The translations under genes were made by a program, and so were the position numbers. A stretch of DNA of 64,000 nt from Pseudonocardia terrae (GTDB lineage Bacteria; Actinomycetota; Actinomycetes; Mycobacteriales; Pseudonocardiaceae), in the NCBI RefSeq assembly GCF_021343995.1, contig NZ_JAJTTE010000009.1, positions 62,001 to 126,000 of the forward strand. Reading direction: 5' to 3'. This document shows, in pieces, positions 59,508 to 64,000 of the stretch (position 1 is its first letter; every line of letters starts with the position of its first letter). Under the pieces are notes generated by a model. It was not told the DNA's origin. It ran no database searches and saw only the letters and a list, made by a program, of their open reading frames with translations.

Positions 59508-60422
59508 ATGCCCAAGGAGATCAAGGTCTGTGTCGGCGCCGACATCGACGCGGTGGCCGGGTGGCTCGGGTCGTACGGCGGCGAGGACTCCCCGGCCGAC
59601 ATCCAGCGCGGGATGTTCGCCGGTGAGGTCGGCGTCCCGCGGTTGCTGAACCTCTACCGCAAGTTCGACGTGACGACGACGTTCTTCGCCCCCGGGCACT
59701 CCATCGAGACGTTCCCGCACCGGATCGAGCAGATCGTCGCGGCCGGGCACGAGCTGGCCGCGCACGGCTACTCGCACGAGAACCCCATCCTGATGAGCCC
59801 GCAGCAGGAGGAGGACGTCCTCAACAGGTCGATGGACCTGATCGAGAAGTTCTCCGGGCGGCGCCCGCGCGGCTACATCGCCCCGTGGTGCGAGCTGTCC
59901 GCGGTCACCGCGGACCTGCTGCTGAAGAACGGTTTCCGCTACGACCACAGCCAGGCCTTCCACGACTTCCAGCCGTTCTACGCCCGCACCGGCGACACCT
60001 GGACCAAGATCGACCTGTCGGGTCCGGCCGGGAACTGGATGAAGCCGCTGGTCCGGGGCGAGGAGATCGACCTCGTCGAGATCAACTTCAGCTGGTACAT
60101 CGACGACCTGCCCCCGATGATGTTCATCAAGGGCAGCCCCAACAGCCACGGGTTCGTGAACCCGCGCGACATCGAGCAGATGTGGCGCGACCAGTTCGAC
60201 TGGGTCTACCGCGAGTACGACTACGCGATCTACCCGATCACCATCCACCCGGACGTCTCCGGCCGCCCGCAGGTGCTGCTGATGCTCGAGCGGCTCTTCG
60301 AGCACATCCTCGGGCACGAGGGCGTCAGCTTCGACACCTTCGAGAACATCGCCGAGGACTTCCGGCGCCGGTTCCCGTTCGCGGAGAACAAGCGCTACCC
60401 GTTCGACCGCGACCTGCCCTGA
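59508..60422 (+). CDS. Polysaccharide-deacetylase-fold hydrolase, HpPgdA/cyclic imidase-like
   Basis: A 304-residue cytoplasmic NodB-fold enzyme with no signal peptide. [13 protein letters not shown] holds the metal Asp, [12 protein letters not shown] the two metal histidines, and [10 protein letters not shown] the conserved Pro region. [14 protein letters not shown] closes the site. This architecture matches the HpPgdA-like group, which includes cyclic imide hydrolases. ATG at 59508 has CAGGAGA upstream. The asparaginase-type gene next to it could hydrolyse the half-amide product (inference). Confidence 0.83.
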   Translation: MPKEIKVCVGADIDAVAGWLGSYGGEDSPADIQRGMFAGEVGVPRLLNLYRKFDVTTTFFAPGHSIETFPHRIEQIVAAGHELAAHGYSHENPILMSPQQEEDVLNRSMDLIEKFSGRRPRGYIAPWCELSAVTADLLLKNGFRYDHSQAFHDFQPFYARTGDTWTKIDLSGPAGNWMKPLVRGEEIDLVEINFSWYIDDLPPMMFIKGSPNSHGFVNPRDIEQMWRDQFDWVYREYDYAIYPITIHPDVSGRPQVLLMLERLFEHILGHEGVSFDTFENIAEDFRRRFPFAENKRYPFDRDLP

Positions 60423-60538
60423 TCCGCTCCCGCCCGCCCGGTCCCGGGACGGGCCGGCCGGCCCGTCGGCGACCTCGCCGCGGGCCGGCCGCCGCACACC
60501 GGCGTCGTGAGCCGACGTCCCGAGTCGAAGGAGACAGC

Positions 60539-61537
60539 GTGATCCCGCACCTCCCACGCGTGCTGGTCGTGACCATGGGGGGGACGATCGCGTCGGTCCC
60601 GGCGGCCGACGGCCGGGACGCGGTGCCGCGGCTGGGCCCGGCCGAGCTCCTCGCGTCGGTGCCCGGTGCGGAGCACGTCGCGGCCGTGCGGACCGAGTCG
60701 TTCCGGCAGTACCCGTCCGGTGACCTGAGCATCGCCGACGTCGTCGAGCTCGCCCAGCTGGTGCACAAGCGGTCCGGCGAGGTCGACGGGGTCGTGGTCA
60801 CGCAGGGCACCGACACGCTGGAGGAGACCTCCTTCCTGCTCGACCTGCTGCTCGACGCGGAGGCCCCGCCGGTCGTGCTGACGGGGGCCATGCGCAACCC
60901 GGGCCTCGCCGGCCCGGACGGCCCCGCGAACCTGCTGGCGGCGCTGCGGGTCGCGGCGGCGCCACAGGCCCGCGGCCTCGGCCCGCTGGTCGTGTTCGCC
61001 GACGAGATCCACCTGCCGCGGTTCGTACGCAAGCTGCACAGCTCCAGCGTCCACGCGTTCGGCTCGCCGAACACCGGGCCCGTGGGCTGGGTGACCGAGG
61101 ACCGGGTCCGGATCCCGCTCGTCCCGCGGCACCGCGAGCCCCTGTGTGCCCCCGCGTCGCTGCCGGCCCGGCTCCCGTCGGTCGGCATCGTCCGGATCGG
61201 CCTGGGGGCCGACCCGCTGCGGCCCGAACACGTCACGGGGCTGGACGGCCTGGTCGTGGAGGTCTTCGGCGGGGGGCACGTCCCCAGCGCCATCGTCGAC
61301 TCGCTCGTCCAGATCACCACCCGGATCCCGGTCGTGATGGCGACCCGGACCGGAGCCGGTGAGCTGTACGAGTCGACCTACGCGTTCCCCGGATCCGAGC
61401 GTGACCTGCTCGACCGGGGGATACTCAGCGCCGGTGCGCTCGACGGCACGAAGGCCCGGCTGCTGCTCATCCTGCTGATCGCCGCCGAGGCCCGGACGGA
61501 GGTGATCCGCGAGCGGTTCACGGCAGCGACCGCCTGA
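60539..61537 (+). CDS. L-asparaginase-family amidase
   Basis: A 332-residue amidohydrolase. Both catalytic Thr regions are clear: VTMGGTIAS (Thr16) and TQGTDTLEET (Thr91-Asp92), with Lys165 in FVRKLHSSS. It may be a true asparaginase/glutaminase. Its place behind an imidase-like gene and before an importer also suits a half-amidase role. GTG at 60539 is five bases after AAGGAG; the frame is open upstream but lacks homology. Confidence 0.9.
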   Translation: MIPHLPRVLVVTMGGTIASVPAADGRDAVPRLGPAELLASVPGAEHVAAVRTESFRQYPSGDLSIADVVELAQLVHKRSGEVDGVVVTQGTDTLEETSFLLDLLLDAEAPPVVLTGAMRNPGLAGPDGPANLLAALRVAAAPQARGLGPLVVFADEIHLPRFVRKLHSSSVHAFGSPNTGPVGWVTEDRVRIPLVPRHREPLCAPASLPARLPSVGIVRIGLGADPLRPEHVTGLDGLVVEVFGGGHVPSAIVDSLVQITTRIPVVMATRTGAGELYESTYAFPGSERDLLDRGILSAGALDGTKARLLLILLIAAEARTEVIRERFTAATA

Positions 61538-61686
61538 TCGGCCCCTGACCGACCGCTCGATCCGACCCCCTGGCCCGACCCGGGCGGATCACCTCGTACG
61601 GCCCGCCGGGTCCTCCCGGCACCGGTTCGGCCAGCTCGACCGCAGTCCACCGTCATGCAGTACGAGTACGCGAGGAGTCCTCCGAC

Positions 61687-63096
61687 ATGTCATCGCCCAT
61701 GTCCCTGTCGCCCTCGGCCGAGGCGGAGCGGATCAATTCCGCCGTCTCCCTGGTCGACGTCCGGCGGGCCACCATCATCTGCTTCTTCGCGTGGACCTTC
61801 GCCGTCTACGACTTCGTCCTGTTCGCGAACCTGCTCCCGGTCATCGCGAAGGAGCTGGGATGGAGCGGCGCGGAGACCACCGGGGTCAACACCTGGGTCA
61901 CCCTCGGCACCGCGATCGTCGCCTTCGCGATCGGCCCGTTCGTCGACCGGATCGGGCGCCGCACCGGCATCGTGGTGTGCGTGGTCGGGGCCGCGATCGC
62001 GTCCCTGCTGACCTGGCTGGGCGGGTACGCCGCCGGGGCGCTCGGCCTGGGCGGGCTGGTCCTGCTGATCCTGATCCGCTCGCTGGCCGGTCTCGGGTAC
62101 AGCGAGCAGGCGGTCAACGCCACCTACCTCAACGAGATGTACGCGCACGTCTACACCGACGAGCGGTCGATCAGGCGGCGCGGGTTCATCTACTCCGTGG
62201 TCCAGGGCGGCTGGCCGATCGGGTCGGTGATCGCGGCCCTGTCGATCTACATCCTGCAGCCGATCGGCGGCTGGCAGCTGTGCTTCATCGTCGCCGTCTT
62301 CCCGGCGATCTTCATGTTGCTCGCGGCGCGCAAGCTCAAGGAGAGCCCGGTCTTCACGGCGCAGAAGCGCATCCACGCGCTGCGCGAGGAGGGCCGCACC
62401 ACCGATGCCGAGGAGCTCGCCCGGCTCACCGGCCAGGACCACACCCCGCGCAAGGCCGGCTTCGGCGCGCTGTTCCACGGCGAGTCCCGCCGGGCGACCC
62501 TGGCCCTGTCCGCGGCCTTCCTGCTCAACTGGCTCGGCATCCTGGCCTTCGCCTTCCAGGGCACCCTCATCCTGGTCAACGGCAAGGAGGTCTCCTTCAC
62601 CGGCGCCCTCGAGGTCCTGATCGTGTCCAACGTCGCCGGGTTCTTCGGCTACCTGTTCCACGGCTGGCTCGGCGACCGCATCAGCCGGCGCAACACCATC
62701 GCCATCGGGTGGACGATCTCCGCGCTCTGCTTCGGCGTCATGGTCCTCGGGCCGAACGGGAACTTCCCGCTGCTCGTGAGCGCCTACGCGCTGGGCACCT
62801 TCTTCCTGATCGGCCCGTACGCGGCCGTGCTGTTCTTCAACAGCGAGTCCTTCCCGGTCGAGACCCGCGCGACCGCCGGCACCCTGATCAACGCCCTCGG
62901 CCAGATCGGTGCGATCATCGGCGGCATCCTGTTCACCGCGACCCTGGCCGCCGCCGGGCAGACCGCCGGCGAGCAGGCCGCGGCCTGGATCCGGGCCGGC
63001 CTGTTCTGGGGCTGCCTGCCCATCCTGATCTCGGCCGGTGCCATCCTCTGCGCCCGCAAGGCCAAGCCGCTCACCAGCACCCGCGTCCTCGACTGA
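61687..63096 (+). CDS. MFS transporter (sugar/acid:H+ symporter type)
   Basis: A 469-residue transporter with about 12 hydrophobic helices. It has FAVYDFVLFANLLPVIAKELG, the loop motif GPFVDRIGRRTG, and YLFHGWLGDRISRRNT in the second half. A long central cytoplasmic loop (KRIHALREEGRTTDAEELARLTGQDHTP) separates the halves. GAGGAG precedes the ATG by about 10 bp. It is coupled to the SDR gene (TGATG) and probably imports the substrate of the imidase/amidase pair. Confidence 0.9.
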   Translation: MSSPMSLSPSAEAERINSAVSLVDVRRATIICFFAWTFAVYDFVLFANLLPVIAKELGWSGAETTGVNTWVTLGTAIVAFAIGPFVDRIGRRTGIVVCVVGAAIASLLTWLGGYAAGALGLGGLVLLILIRSLAGLGYSEQAVNATYLNEMYAHVYTDERSIRRRGFIYSVVQGGWPIGSVIAALSIYILQPIGGWQLCFIVAVFPAIFMLLAARKLKESPVFTAQKRIHALREEGRTTDAEELARLTGQDHTPRKAGFGALFHGESRRATLALSAAFLLNWLGILAFAFQGTLILVNGKEVSFTGALEVLIVSNVAGFFGYLFHGWLGDRISRRNTIAIGWTISALCFGVMVLGPNGNFPLLVSAYALGTFFLIGPYAAVLFFNSESFPVETRATAGTLINALGQIGAIIGGILFTATLAAAGQTAGEQAAAWIRAGLFWGCLPILISAGAILCARKAKPLTSTRVLD

Positions 63097-63803
63097 TGAG
63101 GATCACGGGTAGGCGGGCCCTGGTCGTCGGCGGGGCCGGGGGCATCGGCGCCGCCATCGCCGACACCTTCGCCGACGCCGGCGCCACCGTCCTCGTGGCC
63201 GACCGGCGACCGCCGGGCCGACACCCGGGCATCACGCTCGACGTGACCGACGAGCAGTCCGTCGCCGACGGTGTCGCCGAGGCGGTGGCCCGCCTCGGCG
63301 GCATCGACGTCCTCGTCAACAGCGCCGGGGTCCTCGACCAGGCCGAGGTCGCGACGATGCCGACGGAGACCTGGCGGCGCACGATCGACGTCGACCTCAC
63401 GGGGGTCTTCCTGGTCACCCGTGCGGTGCTGCCGCACATGACCGCGCAGCGGTGGGGGCGGATCATCACCATCGCCTCCCAGCTGGGCATCAAGGGATCG
63501 CCCTCGATGGCGCACTACGCCGCGGCCAAGGCCGGGGTCATCGGCTTCACCAAGTCGCTGGCCCAGGAGGTCGCCGGGGCCGGGGTCCTGGTCAACGCGA
63601 TCGCGCCGGGCCCGGTGGAGACCGAGATGACCGCGGACCTCACCCCGGACTGGCGGGCCGGCAAGACCGCGGAGCTGCCCCTGGGCCGCTTCGGCGCCGC
63701 CGCCGAGGTCGCCCCCACCGCCCTGCTGCTGGCCAGCGAGCCCGGCGGGAACCTCTACGTCGGGCAGACCCTCCACCCCAACAGCGGCGACGTCATGCCC
63801 TGA
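63096..63803 (+). CDS. Short-chain dehydrogenase/reductase (SDR)
   Basis: A 235-residue classical SDR: VGGAGGIGAAIADTFADAG, NSAGVLDQAEV, catalytic Ser in TIASQLGIKG and Tyr/Lys in YAAAKAGVIGF. The C-terminal substrate loop is shorter and ends LHPNSGDVMP instead of the usual VDGG. Coupled to the MFS gene. Probably a 3-hydroxy/keto-acid dehydrogenase, but the substrate is unknown. Confidence 0.88.
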   Translation: MRITGRRALVVGGAGGIGAAIADTFADAGATVLVADRRPPGRHPGITLDVTDEQSVADGVAEAVARLGGIDVLVNSAGVLDQAEVATMPTETWRRTIDVDLTGVFLVTRAVLPHMTAQRWGRIITIASQLGIKGSPSMAHYAAAKAGVIGFTKSLAQEVAGAGVLVNAIAPGPVETEMTADLTPDWRAGKTAELPLGRFGAAAEVAPTALLLASEPGGNLYVGQTLHPNSGDVMP

Positions 63804-63806
63804 CGG

Positions 63807-63840
63807 GCACGAGCACGAGCACGGCCACGAGCACGGCCAG
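63807..63840. repeat. Short GAGCACGGCCAC-type direct repeats
   Basis: The gap between the two SDR genes contains CACGAGCACGGC twice and an extra GAGCAC, as a simple tandem array. No function is evident. Confidence 0.5.
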
Positions 63841-63874
63841 GTACCCACCCGTCGCTCCGAGGAAGGAAGGCACC

Positions 63875-64000
63875 ATGTCTCGTTCCGACCCCACCCCCGG
63901 CCGCGACGACGGGCTGGCGGGAAAGGTCGCCGTCGTCACCGGTGGGGCCAGCGGCATCGGCCGCGCGTTGGCGGTCGCCTACGCCCGGGCCGGAACCCGC
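63875..64000 (+). CDS. Short-chain dehydrogenase/reductase (SDR), partial
   Basis: The first 42 codons of a gene cut by the window end. VAVVTGGASGIGRALAVAYARAG is the SDR cofactor motif. The ATG has AGGAAGGAAGG upstream. Probably in the same operon as the preceding SDR gene. Confidence 0.85.
   Translation, partial: MSRSDPTPGRDDGLAGKVAVVTGGASGIGRALAVAYARAGTR

Noticed and set aside
1..64000. tRNA, rRNA, riboswitch, CRISPR, integrase, att site or replication origin.
   Set aside because: No sequence with the required conserved elements was recognised by reading. A covariance-model search would be needed to exclude small structured RNAs.

Overview
The window is a very GC-rich actinobacterial chromosome segment. 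The evidence is the extreme GC bias at third codon positions, many GTG starts, ATGA/GTGA start-stop overlaps, a nicotinoprotein (NDMA-type) alcohol dehydrogenase, a DUF3040 membrane protein and a Tat-type lipoprotein. A Pseudonocardia- or Amycolatopsis-like actinomycete is the likeliest source (inference). No rRNA, tRNA, CRISPR array or complete insertion sequence was seen. The window holds about 60 protein genes, most of them catabolic, transport or regulatory.

1-5.7 kb: a luciferase-like flavin oxidoreductase diverges from an operon encoding a RibB-like protein that has lost its catalytic residues, an HpaB-type two-component monooxygenase with its flavin reductase, and an acyl-CoA ligase. 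A strong hairpin terminator follows. 5.8-27.8 kb: a large catabolic block driven by three promoters. Each promoter carries nearly the same 21-23 bp dyad with the -35 hexamer TTGACA inside it (5775, 16953, 20892). Unit 1 has a cupin, a metallo-beta-lactamase-fold hydrolase, a ribose-type ABC importer, alcohol and aldehyde dehydrogenases, a GntR regulator, an Old Yellow Enzyme and two SDRs. Unit 2 has an isocitrate-lyase-like C-C lyase, a hydantoinase-like cyclic amidohydrolase and an N-carbamoylsarcosine-amidase-like hydrolase. Unit 3 has two MHS-type symporters, an FAD oxidoreductase and two adjacent MmgE/PrpD proteins. A second GntR gene lies between units 2 and 3. The set reads as one regulon for a nitrogen-containing ring or amide substrate that ends in C-C cleavage of a branched carboxylate. 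I know of no described pathway with this exact gene set.

27.8-40.8 kb: a LysR gene divergent from a sarcosine-oxidase-like flavoenzyme and a Rieske oxygenase (a likely N-demethylation pair), a second-type methionine aminopeptidase behind two AT-rich palindromes, a TetR regulator, a CmoM-like methyltransferase, a haloperoxidase-type hydrolase, a CHASE3/HAMP protein that ends in a kinase dimerisation helix lacking its histidine and ATPase, an aquaglyceroporin, a polysaccharide-deacetylase lipoprotein and a beta-propeller lipoprotein.

40.8-49.9 kb: a flavin monooxygenase, a pair of acyl-CoA dehydrogenases and an enoyl-CoA hydratase (acyl-CoA catabolism), then a decayed tetR/MFS locus where one deletion appears to have removed the 5' ends of both divergent genes, then a cupin, a small acidic protein, a CLC chloride channel and a MarR regulator.

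50-59.3 kb: two acyl-CoA ligases, two ketosynthases of KAS II type and an SDR, with no ACP or acyltransferase. The block ends in a 173-bp MITE-like element whose terminal repeats supply the stop codons of the genes on both sides. Two MarR genes follow, then a small CxxC protein with 12-bp tandem repeats coupled to a CobW-type metallochaperone GTPase. 59.5-64 kb: a cyclic-imidase-like deacetylase-fold enzyme, an asparaginase-family amidase, an MFS transporter and two SDRs (the last cut by the window end), plausibly an imide/half-amide utilisation operon.
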